Shown here in pieces: positions 1 through 5,671 of a DNA stretch of 7,590 nt. Source of the stretch: Actinomycetota bacterium (GTDB taxonomy: Bacteria; Actinomycetota; Acidimicrobiia; Acidimicrobiales; Ilumatobacteraceae); contig SYDZ01000067.1 in assembly GCA_005801025.1 (NCBI GenBank), forward strand, positions 1 to 7,590, read 5' to 3'. A program made the translations under genes and the position numbers. The notes under the pieces are model-generated. The model was not told the origin of the DNA and ran no database searches. It was given only the letters and a program-made list of their open reading frames with translations. The stretch's first letter is position 1; each line of letters begins with the position of its first letter.

Positions 1-743
1 GCCCGTAAAGCACCAGACCGTGCAGACATATGCGAGGCCACGTTAATGCGCGTAGTAATACGGTCATCTTGGGAGGGACGATTGAGCCATTTTTCGTCGT
101 ATGGAGATGTCCCAAGTTTGGCCAACATCGCTTCGTTCACAGCAATCAGTCGCGTGCGCGACCATACCGAGTAATACATTTTCAGCGGCTGCCACACCGG
201 ACCCGCCGAGGGATACCAGGCTGGGTCGCCAGCACGCTGAAAAGCAGGTAATGAAATATCGTGCACCTTGAGATGATCGGGGTGCGGATAACCGCGTTGA
301 TCGTCACCGTAAGTAATGATCACTTGAGGGCGCTGGGCGCGAATGATTGCCACCAAACGACCCACAGCTTCATCGAGGTCAGCCTGATGAAAACAATCTG
401 GGTTCTCATTCGCTGGTGAGTCGGCCATACCCGAGTCCCAATAGCCAAGCATGACAACTTCATCAAAGCCTATGATTCGCGCTGACTCCGCTAATTCACC
501 GGGACGAATGAGTGCAAGTTTTTGCTTTTCTTGTTCAGGATTGAGCCCGTAAAATGGGCCGCCTTCGGCACGCAAAACTGGATTTTGAATATCCCCCTCT
601 TCGCCGCCCGTGCAACACACCAGCACGGTACGCACGCCGAGATCGTGATACAAGGCCAATGTGGGGGCCCCTTTTGAGGCCTCATCGTCAGGATGTGCGT
701 GGATCGTCAGCACACACAACGAATCATTTGGGCCACTAGACAT
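1..743 (-). CDS. mca: Mycothiol S-conjugate amidase (Mca), 3' end cut by window edge
   Basis: This LmbE/PIG-L family zinc amidase cleaves mycothiol S-conjugates into a mercapturic acid, which is exported, and GlcN-inositol, which is recycled. It acts in the cytosol in thiol-dependent detoxification. 247 residues are visible from the ATG at 743-741; the family is usually near 290, so the C-terminus is missing. The zinc site is clear: HAHPDDEASKG at residues 15-25 (probable ligands H17 and D20, with the second Asp of HPDD as the MshB-type pair) and GYPHPDHLKVH at 151-161 (H157 as probable third ligand). CTGGEEGDIQNP at 44-55, LGYWDSG at 99-105 and ITTRINV at 229-235 match Mca rather than the paralogue MshB, from memory of the families. 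The reading frame stays open to base 3. It is divergent from the lipoprotein gene at 799, 55 bases away. A TAAACT element 7 bases before the ATG suggests a leaderless transcript. Confidence 0.9.
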   Translation of the reverse strand, partial: MSSGPNDSLCVLTIHAHPDDEASKGAPTLALYHDLGVRTVLVCCTGGEEGDIQNPVLRAEGGPFYGLNPEQEKQKLALIRPGELAESARIIGFDEVVMLGYWDSGMADSPANENPDCFHQADLDEAVGRLVAIIRAQRPQVIITYGDDQRGYPHPDHLKVHDISLPAFQRAGDPAWYPSAGPVWQPLKMYYSVWSRTRLIAVNEAMLAKLGTSPYDEKWLNRPSQDDRITTRINVASHMSARSGALR

Positions 744-750
744 GTTCCAC

Positions 751-756
751 AGTTTA
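751..756 (-). promoter_or_regulatory. mca: Probable -10 element of mca (leaderless)
   Basis: On the minus strand TAAACT lies 7 bases upstream of the mca ATG (743-741). This fits the TANNNT consensus at the spacing expected when transcription starts on or next to the start codon. No Shine-Dalgarno is visible before the ATG and no convincing -35 hexamer is seen. The element lies within the 55-base gap shared with the divergent lipoprotein gene. Confidence 0.5.
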
Positions 757-784
757 GTTCCGCAACTGCTTCGCCAAAGGACCC

Positions 785-790
785 TACTAT
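785..790 (+). promoter_or_regulatory. Probable -10 element of the PEBP lipoprotein gene (leaderless)
   Basis: TACTAT lies 8 bases before the ATG at 799. It matches TANNNT and four of six positions of TATAAT. No purine-rich ribosome binding site lies between it and the start codon, so the mRNA is probably leaderless. No good -35 hexamer is seen at 16-18 bases upstream. This element also supports choosing 799 as the start over longer upstream reading. Confidence 0.45.
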
Positions 791-798
791 TGTTAGGC

Positions 799-1458
799 AT
801 GACACGTCGCCTCTATCCCGCCGCACTGATTGGCCTTGTCCTCGTTACGGGGGCCTGTTCCAACGATGGTCGCGAGATGAGACTCCCCATGGACAATCAA
901 AACGAGTCGATTATGACCACCACCTTGGCGCCAGATGATCAAGGTAGTTTTGACACTGCAGTACCAGACGCTGATCTTGATGACCACGGTTCTGAGACAG
1001 AAGTTTTTACATCATGGACCGACGGTTCCGATATCCCGATGGAACATACTTGTCTCGGTCTTGATCAGTCTCCCCCACTGAATTGGACTGCGCCTCCAGT
1101 CGGCACTGTGTCACTCGCAATTATCCTCATCGACACCAGTAACACAACGCAGAACCCCGCAGGATTTGTGCATTGGGTGCTTGCCAATATTGACCCTTCG
1201 GTGACGTCGCTATTTGCCGGCGAAACTCCCATCGGAGCTGTTGTCGGAGCAAACGATTTCAGCAGTCCTGAGGTTCCCAGCATCGGCTATCGCGGACCAT
1301 GCCCACCGGTAGGTGAAACTCATACCTATGTCCTTGAGATGCACGCTTTGGACCAGATGCTGGATGCACAATCAGGAGATCTTGCCCAAACTCTCTTACA
1401 GGCCATTGATTACGCCACAATCGTGACTGCGAAAACCTCCGGAGTATTCACCGGGTAG
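799..1458 (+). CDS. YbhB/YbcL-type PEBP lipoprotein
   Basis: 219 residues. The N-terminus is a lipoprotein signal: MTRR, a hydrophobic stretch at 6-17, then VTGAC with the probable lipidated cysteine at C20. The -3 Thr makes the lipobox slightly non-canonical. An acidic linker (about 21-68) leads to a phosphatidylethanolamine-binding/Raf-kinase-inhibitor-like domain at about 69-217. Its hallmarks are IPMEHTCLG (79-87), SPPLNW (91-96), FVHWVLANI (123-131), GPCPP (166-170) and H175. The usual DPDAP segment reads IDTSN here, a change in the ligand-pocket loop. C85 and C168 are at positions where bacterial members often carry cysteines and could pair outside the cell. The biochemical role of bacterial PEBP proteins is poorly defined, so I give no substrate. 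The frame is open back to 661, but that part overlaps mca antisense; the lipobox and -10 element favour 799. It is probably cotranscribed with the downstream GGDEF-EAL gene. Confidence 0.88.
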   Translation: MTRRLYPAALIGLVLVTGACSNDGREMRLPMDNQNESIMTTTLAPDDQGSFDTAVPDADLDDHGSETEVFTSWTDGSDIPMEHTCLGLDQSPPLNWTAPPVGTVSLAIILIDTSNTTQNPAGFVHWVLANIDPSVTSLFAGETPIGAVVGANDFSSPEVPSIGYRGPCPPVGETHTYVLEMHALDQMLDAQSGDLAQTLLQAIDYATIVTAKTSGVFTG

Positions 1459-1494
1459 GTCCTCCACCACCCTCCGCGTTGGAGCGACCACTGC

Positions 1495-3486
1495 GTGCCA
1501 AACTTGGTCATCAGTTCAACGGACCAATCTCCCGAAATCGGCTTATACGAGACCGACGCTTCAGGTCGCTTGACCTTCGCCGACGAGCGATTTCGCCAAC
1601 TCGCTCTCCAGGGTGGACCGATTCCACTTGCTCGAGCTCCCTGGGCTCATGCTCATCCAGAGAATCGCGCCAATGCCGAAGTCGCTTGGCGTCGGGCCCA
1701 CGACACCTCATCGCCGATCGACATTCTCGTCGACATCAGCGATACACATGGTCTCGTCCGATCACTGCGATTTCTAGCCAATGCCCGTCTCGACGATGAC
1801 GGCACGATCCTTGGGTATGTCGGCGTGGTGGCTTTGTCACCAACCAGTCAGATCATCTTCCATCAAGATTCAGAGACGTTGCTGGCACTACTCGCAGATT
1901 CAGAGGACCCAAGCATCATCGCCGACTTCGCTGGCAATGTCATATACCGCAATACAGCAGCTGAGAATTTTGAGCAACTTGCGGTCTCTGTCGGCGATCA
2001 GATGCCACGCGAATTTGTTGCCACACCGGGTTCACGTTGGCGGGGCGAGGTGGCGCTTCGGGGCAACGACAACGAACTCCACACCTTTGATGTTCAGACC
2101 GTCTGCAGTGAAGATCGGCTCACAATCTTGGCGCGTGATATCAGCGCTACTTTGCGTCTGCAGGGTGAACTTGCGCACCTCGCCACCCATGATGCTCTGA
2201 CTGGACTACCAAACCGCACACTTTTCGTGCGCAAACTTTCTGAAGCTGTTGAACGATCCCGATCAGGCACATCAACGGTGTCTGTTTTCTTTCTAGATAT
2301 TGACAAACTCAAAGATGTCAATGACAGTATCGGCCATGAAAACGGAGATTTACTGATCACCACAATCGGCCGTCGTTTAGTCTCGGCGACCCGCCCTGGT
2401 GATCTCGTTGCACGCATCGGGGGCGACGAATTCGTTATTTTATGCGAAGGCCTCACAGATGAAGAAGCGGCTCTCGATCTCGCCGAGCGCGTCCGTCAAG
2501 CAGTCACTGGTCGGATCCTATTACAAGGTATTGAGGTCGTCACTGGTGCCAGTCTCGGCGTTGTCATGAGTCGTGGCGAAAGTGATGAGTCAAATTTACT
2601 GGATGCCGCAATCGCTCTGATGCGCAACGCTGATACCGCTATGTATTACGCCAAAACGCGGGGTCGCTCACGCTGCGAGTTATACACCGACAACATGCGC
2701 AATTCCGCCAGGGATCGCGCCATATTGTCAGCCTCACTTGAGTTGGCGTTGGCTAATCACGAATTACATCTCGTCTATCAACCAGTTTTATCTCCCCATT
2801 CACTGAGGGTTGTCGGCGCAGAAGCACTGTTGCGTTGGCGGCATCCGACCTTGGGGTTATTGACCCCCTCATCATTCGTTGACTTAGCCGAAGAATCTGG
2901 AATGATCGTTCCGATTGGTGAATGGGTCGTGCGACAGGCCTGCACAGATCTGCGTCAATGGCTCAACGATAAGCGTGTTGACCGTCAATTCGTATTGCAC
3001 GTCAATGTTTCACCGCGCCAAGTTGGTGATTCACGATTCGTGGAAAAAACATTAGCGGCGGTCAAGAATGCAGATCTTCAAGCCCAACACATTGCTCTTG
3101 AGTTCAATGAAAAAATGCTGATTCAGGATTCTGGTTCGACTCTGCGAACATTGCAGTCAATGAAGCGCTTCGGATTTCGTCTGTCAATTGATGACTTTGG
3201 CACCGGCTATTCGTCGCTGTCGCATTTGCGTGTATGCCCTGCCGATTTCCTCAAACTGGATGGCTCATTTGTCCGCTCAATGGGCGAGGACGAAAATGAT
3301 GACCCGATCGTGCGCGGTATTATTCAATTGGCACATAGTTTGAATATGGCGGTGATCGCCGAATGGGTCACGACCGATGCCCAAATCTCTCGATTGCGAC
3401 TCTTGGGATGTGATCTTATGCAGGGTTATCGCATCGGACGCCCTGTTGCTGCCAATGACTTTGGTATCTCAACCACTACGGTTTGA
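1495..3486 (+). CDS. PAS-PAS-GGDEF-EAL cyclic-di-GMP turnover protein
   Basis: 663 residues, cytosolic (no signal peptide or membrane segment). Two N-terminal PAS-like sensor regions (about 12-115 and 126-220) precede HDALTGLPNR (232-241), a GGDEF diguanylate cyclase and an EAL phosphodiesterase. The GGDEF motif is intact at 309-313. An RxxD product-inhibition site (R300-D303) sits five residues before it, so c-di-GMP synthesis with feedback control is expected. The EAL domain has EALLRW (443-448), N504, E536, E539, DDFGTGYSSL (566-575), K587, E623 and Q643, the usual metal-binding and catalytic set. Two motifs deviate: ELTES reads EFNEK (536-540) and AEGVET reads AEWVTT (622-627). The start is GTG at 1495 with GGAG ten bases upstream; the first internal Met is residue 170, inside PAS2. 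The gene lies 36 bases after the lipoprotein gene and 9 bases before the rhomboid gene. The signal sensed is unknown, and whether synthesis or hydrolysis dominates cannot be read from sequence. Confidence 0.93.
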   Translation: MPNLVISSTDQSPEIGLYETDASGRLTFADERFRQLALQGGPIPLARAPWAHAHPENRANAEVAWRRAHDTSSPIDILVDISDTHGLVRSLRFLANARLDDDGTILGYVGVVALSPTSQIIFHQDSETLLALLADSEDPSIIADFAGNVIYRNTAAENFEQLAVSVGDQMPREFVATPGSRWRGEVALRGNDNELHTFDVQTVCSEDRLTILARDISATLRLQGELAHLATHDALTGLPNRTLFVRKLSEAVERSRSGTSTVSVFFLDIDKLKDVNDSIGHENGDLLITTIGRRLVSATRPGDLVARIGGDEFVILCEGLTDEEAALDLAERVRQAVTGRILLQGIEVVTGASLGVVMSRGESDESNLLDAAIALMRNADTAMYYAKTRGRSRCELYTDNMRNSARDRAILSASLELALANHELHLVYQPVLSPHSLRVVGAEALLRWRHPTLGLLTPSSFVDLAEESGMIVPIGEWVVRQACTDLRQWLNDKRVDRQFVLHVNVSPRQVGDSRFVEKTLAAVKNADLQAQHIALEFNEKMLIQDSGSTLRTLQSMKRFGFRLSIDDFGTGYSSLSHLRVCPADFLKLDGSFVRSMGEDENDDPIVRGIIQLAHSLNMAVIAEWVTTDAQISRLRLLGCDLMQGYRIGRPVAANDFGISTTTV

Positions 3487-3495
3487 GTTACCACT

Positions 3496-4350
3496 ATGTC
3501 TGATTTCGCACCCCCAGTTCTCCCCCGTTGTTATCGCCACTCCAATATGCCCACTGGGCGCTCGTGTACTCGTTGCGCCCGTCCGGCCTGCGGCGACTGC
3601 CTCCAGCCAGTAACAATCGGTAGTCATTGCCCAGATTGCATTAAAGCCTCCCGCCCCGCTCCAACAGTGCGCGCTAAAGATTGGAACGCCACCCAGCAGG
3701 CTTTAGTAACTCGCGTTCTCATAGCGATCAATGTGGCCGTTTTTCTTTGGGTGCTCATTGGTGATAGCAGCGCCGCAGGATTCGGCAATCAAGTTTCGTC
3801 GCGCGAAGTTGACCTTGGTCTCAATAAGTTGATTTTGTTGTATAACCATGAGTGGTATCGCCTTGTGACATCAGGGTTCTTGCATTTCGGCATTCTGCAC
3901 ATTGCGATGAATATGTATCTGCTCTACCAGTTAGGAAATATTCTTGAGGGCCCGCTAGGACGTCTGCGGTTCGGTCTGCTTTACTTCGCCTGTTTGTTGG
4001 GTGGATCACTCGGTGTACTACTGATCGATGCAAACAGCACTGGACTACACGGCGGAGCCTCTGGTGCGGTCTTCGGTCTCATGGGGGCAACAGCAATCAG
4101 CATGCATCGTCGCAATATCAATATTTTTCAGACCGGTATTGGTGCAACCTTGATGATCAACTTGCTCCTGACTTTTACGATTCCAGGAATTTCGATTGGT
4201 GGGCATGTTGGAGGCATTCTCGCTGGCGCTCTCTGCGGCAGTGTGATGCTTGCGCCGCCGTCAAAACCACAGCCATGGTGGCTGAGTTATCTCGCCCCAG
4301 TCGTGGTGATTGTGGGCTCTCTCATTGCCAGCGTCATACTTGTTGGCTAA
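3496..4350 (+). CDS. Rhomboid intramembrane serine protease with N-terminal zinc finger
   Basis: 284 residues. The rhomboid core spans about 65-284 with several hydrophobic segments. The catalytic pair is S189 in GASGAVFGLMG (187-197) and H237 in GGHVGG (235-240). The oxyanion-type residues appear as HIAMN (H135, N139), and EWYRLVTSGFLHFG (119-132) is the usual lead-in to the first core helices. It would cleave transmembrane segments of other membrane proteins; the substrate is unknown. The N-terminus carries paired Cys/His residues (C12/H15, C24/C27, C32/C35, C45/C48) resembling a B-box-like zinc finger, an arrangement seen in other actinobacterial rhomboids. The final helix (about 263-283) follows a Pro-rich linker and is probably the seventh membrane segment. 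The ATG lies 9 bases after the GGDEF-EAL stop with no strong Shine-Dalgarno, which suggests coupled translation. Confidence 0.93.
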   Translation: MSDFAPPVLPRCYRHSNMPTGRSCTRCARPACGDCLQPVTIGSHCPDCIKASRPAPTVRAKDWNATQQALVTRVLIAINVAVFLWVLIGDSSAAGFGNQVSSREVDLGLNKLILLYNHEWYRLVTSGFLHFGILHIAMNMYLLYQLGNILEGPLGRLRFGLLYFACLLGGSLGVLLIDANSTGLHGGASGAVFGLMGATAISMHRRNINIFQTGIGATLMINLLLTFTIPGISIGGHVGGILAGALCGSVMLAPPSKPQPWWLSYLAPVVVIVGSLIASVILVG

Positions 4351-4366
4351 ACCAGCATTGTCCGCC

Positions 4367-4390
4367 TTACCCCTGCAGTAATTTTTCTTT
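4367..4390 (+). terminator. Weak candidate terminator after the rhomboid gene
   Basis: TTAC (4367-4370) and GTAA (4378-4381) can pair across a seven-base loop and are followed directly by TTTTTCTTT (4382-4390). The stem is only four AT-rich pairs, so efficiency is doubtful. The same stretch contains TAATTT (4379-4384), which could instead be a -10 element for the next gene, with TTGTCC at 4358-4363 as a poor -35 only 15 bases away. I cannot decide between the two readings. Confidence 0.2.
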
Positions 4391-4432
4391 GCGACTTCCC
4401 CTCGTCAATCTCGGCGCATACCCGCCGCGACC

Positions 4433-4438
4433 GGAAGG
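4433..4438 (+). promoter_or_regulatory. Shine-Dalgarno of the 144-residue protein gene
   Basis: GGAAGG lies six bases before the ATG at 4445. It is the clearest ribosome binding site in the window and fixes that start. It contrasts with the leaderless-looking starts at 743, 799 and 5320. Confidence 0.7.
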
Positions 4439-4444
4439 TCCCTC

Positions 4445-4879
4445 ATGTCCCAATTCAATAACCAAACAGATTCCACAATCCCCACATGTGGCGTTGATCC
4501 CATTTCATCGGCTGATATCGCTGCTCATCTAGGTCGCGCCTTGCAGGTCGCATCAACGACCGATGACCTGATCGTCATTCCTCTTGACCCCGCTTATATT
4601 GGTCACGGTGTTCTGCTCTTTGAGAGTGGCGCCAACTACCTCAGTAACATCCGTGACATGCTTGAGTTTTGCCTTGACGCCGACGAAACTCCTTATGTTG
4701 TCCTCTACTCAGTGCGTCAACACGACATCATGGACGACGATGACCATCTCCAATACCAAATCTCCAACGCTTGGCTAAAGAGCCACGGCGTGCAACTTGT
4801 TGACTGGTTCGTGTTGACGAGCCGCAGTATTCGCAGTATCCCCGCCGAGTTCGGCGACCCTCATGAATGGCCCGATTGA
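4445..4879 (+). CDS. Uncharacterised protein, possible degenerate RadC/JAB-like domain
   Basis: 144 residues, acidic, with no signal peptide or membrane segment. I do not recognise it with certainty. The order of segments resembles the RadC/JAB (MPN) fold: a strand LIVIPLDPAYIGHGVLLFE (42-60), a helix NIRDMLEFCLDA (68-79), a strand PYVVLYSV (83-90), an acidic turn DDDD (97-100), a helix (101-113) and GVQLVDWFVLTSRSIRSI (115-132). The last resembles the RadC ending in which an LDHIII-type strand closes the domain. Where RadC has the HNHPSG metal motif this protein reads SVRQHD (89-94), so metalloprotease chemistry is not expected if the match is right. That match is inference from visual alignment. 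The Shine-Dalgarno GGAAGG fixes the start. The gene is 94 bases after the rhomboid gene and may be the last gene of that unit or have its own promoter. It is convergent with the small ORF at 4911. Confidence 0.75.
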   Translation: MSQFNNQTDSTIPTCGVDPISSADIAAHLGRALQVASTTDDLIVIPLDPAYIGHGVLLFESGANYLSNIRDMLEFCLDADETPYVVLYSVRQHDIMDDDDHLQYQISNAWLKSHGVQLVDWFVLTSRSIRSIPAEFGDPHEWPD

Positions 4880-4892
4880 TCGACTCAGACGC

Positions 4893-4912
4893 CACACTTT
4901 GTGAACTTTTTT
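4893..4912 (+). terminator. Weak hairpin plus T-run between convergent genes
   Basis: CACA (4893-4896) and TGTG (4900-4903) can pair over a three-base loop, followed by AAC and a run of six T (4907-4912) that overlaps the stop of the convergent small ORF. The position suits termination of the plus-strand 144-residue gene. Four base pairs is short for an intrinsic terminator, so this is only a candidate. Confidence 0.25.
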
Positions 4913-5045
4913 AACGCTGTCGACCTTTACGAACCTTGATGGCAATGGGCTTAGCTTTAGAAGCCTCGCCAATCAACTGAGTACCGATCGCTCCGATTCC
5001 GATCGCTGTGCCGGCCACGATCACGTTCACAATCCAAGAAGCCAT
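4911..5045 (-). CDS. 44-residue small membrane-type protein
   Basis: The ORF reads ATG (5045-5043) to TAA (4913-4911). The protein begins MASWIVNVIVAGTAIGIGAIG and has one hydrophobic, Gly/Ala/Ile-rich segment at about 4-25. A basic tail with seven Lys/Arg in the last fifteen residues (KAKPIAIKVRKGRQR) follows. This is the layout of a single-span small membrane protein with a positive cytosolic C-terminus, or of a membrane-active peptide. GAGGT (minus strand, 5061-5057) could serve as ribosome binding site, though eleven bases is a long spacing. It follows the FmdB-type gene by 50 bases on the same strand and is probably cotranscribed with it. A 5-bp hairpin lies just before the binding site. 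I know no family for it. Support is the hydrophobic/basic pattern, context, and no alternative gene in the gap. Confidence 0.5.
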   Translation of the reverse strand: MASWIVNVIVAGTAIGIGAIGTQLIGEASKAKPIAIKVRKGRQR

Positions 5046-5061
5046 GCCAAAAAGCTACCTC

Positions 5062-5076
5062 ACACGCACAACGTGT
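5062..5076 (-). repeat. Inverted repeat in the fmdB-like/small ORF spacer
   Basis: ACACG (5062-5066) and CGTGT (5072-5076) form a perfect 5-bp stem with a five-base loop. In the minus-strand transcript it lies between the FmdB-type stop and the small ORF, one base before the GAGG of the putative ribosome binding site, with a TTTTT run a few bases further on. It could affect translation or partly terminate transcription. A stem this short can occur by chance. Confidence 0.35.
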
Positions 5077-5095
5077 ACTCCGTCAGGTCATGAAA

Positions 5096-5320
5096 TCAGT
5101 GTGCGCAGCCACAACCCGAGCCACAGCCTCCGCCAAAGCGAGGAGCGGGGGCAGGGGTCACAGATCCAGCAGCAGCACCCACCGAGGCAAAGACCGACAA
5201 CAGACGGACGGCATTCTCGTGACCATCTGGGCATGTGGCTGGGTCGCCTGCCTCGGCCATGGGGCGACGAACTTCAAAAGTGGTCTCACATGTTCGGCAA
5301 CGGAAGTCGTACGCAGGCAT
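5096..5320 (-). CDS. FmdB-type zinc ribbon protein with Gly/Cys-rich tail
   Basis: 74 residues. It starts MPAYDFRCRTC, the typical opening of the FmdB-family putative regulatory zinc ribbon. The probable zinc ligands are C8, C11, C30 and H34 (CxxC plus CPDGH in place of the usual second CxxC). The family is named after a putative regulator of formamidase expression, but the role of most members is unknown, so I assign none. An Ala/Pro linker (about 49-60) leads to a tail with GGGCGSGCGCAH (63-74), giving three more Cys and a terminal His that could bind metal. The frame stays open upstream to 5362, but the MPAYDFRC start at 5320 fits the family. The -10 element TACACT lies six bases before this ATG, also favouring it. 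It is divergent from the DUF3039 gene (33 bases between starts) and followed by the 44-residue ORF. Confidence 0.85.
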   Translation of the reverse strand: MPAYDFRCRTCETTFEVRRPMAEAGDPATCPDGHENAVRLLSVFASVGAAAGSVTPAPAPRFGGGCGSGCGCAH

Positions 5321-5326
5321 ACCCTG

Positions 5327-5355
5327 AGTGTAGGCATCTGCTTGACTTATGTCAT
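5327..5355 (-). promoter_or_regulatory. Promoter of the FmdB-type gene (leaderless)
   Basis: On the minus strand ATGACA (5355-5350, five of six matches to TTGACA) and TACACT (5332-5327, TANNNT) are separated by an ideal 17 bases. The -10 element is six bases from the ATG at 5320, so transcription should begin at or next to the start codon. The -35 overlaps the start codon of the divergent DUF3039 gene (5354-5356). This is the best promoter in the window. Confidence 0.6.
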
Positions 5356-5671
5356 GGTTCAAAGTTCAACCACTCCCAGCCTTTCTTCCACCCATCCCTC
5401 ATCATCCACCGACCTCGACACACGTCTTGATGAAACCACGCAAACTGGCGAACCCATCAGCGCGCATATCGTCAAAGTTGAACCTGGCGAGAGCGCCCAA
5501 GCCAAGGTCATGGAAGCGCGCATTTATGGATCGCCATTAGAAGCCCTCTGCGGCCATGTCTGGGTTCCCTCGCGCGATCCCAAGAAGTTGCCAATGTGCG
5601 AAGACTGCACGTCCATTTATGAGATGTACCGCATGATGAATGATGGGCTCAATGAGCAACCCACCGAGTGA
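5354..5671 (+). CDS. DUF3039 family protein
   Basis: 105 residues, function unknown. The core segment ALCGHVWVPSRDPKKLPMC (64-82) followed by EDC (83-85) and IYEMY (88-92) is characteristic of DUF3039, a family of small actinobacterial proteins. C66, C82 and C85, with H38 in SAHIVKV, are the conserved Cys/His set and probably form one zinc site (inference). The N-terminal 30 residues are Ser/Thr-rich and likely disordered. The reading frame extends upstream to 5090, but that stretch lies antisense to the FmdB-type gene and lacks family similarity. The ATG at 5354 is the first in-frame Met after it. No Shine-Dalgarno or convincing -10 element is visible, so the exact start is less certain than the gene. 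Its end overlaps the Nudix gene start by 20-32 bases, implying translational coupling. Confidence 0.85.
   Translation: MVQSSTTPSLSSTHPSSSTDLDTRLDETTQTGEPISAHIVKVEPGESAQAKVMEARIYGSPLEALCGHVWVPSRDPKKLPMCEDCTSIYEMYRMMNDGLNEQPTE

Noticed and set aside
1..743. MshB (GlcNAc-inositol deacetylase) as the identity of the LmbE-family gene
   Set aside because: The segments HAHPDDEASKG, CTGGEEGDIQNP and ITTRINV fit Mca better. The missing C-terminus leaves a small doubt.
661..798. Longer N-terminus for the PEBP lipoprotein, starting at 661
   Set aside because: It runs antisense through the 5' end of mca. Starting at 799 gives a proper lipoprotein signal peptide and fits the -10 element.
2094..2456. Minus-strand ORF of 120 residues inside the GGDEF region
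   Set aside because: It is fully inside a well-supported gene, with Ser/Arg-rich composition and no motifs; a shadow frame.
5008..5430. Plus-strand ORF of about 140 residues and the upstream part of the DUF3039 frame (5090-5353)
   Set aside because: Both lie antisense to the FmdB-type gene, are rich in Arg/Ser/His with no recognisable domain, and look like shadows of the zinc-ribbon gene.
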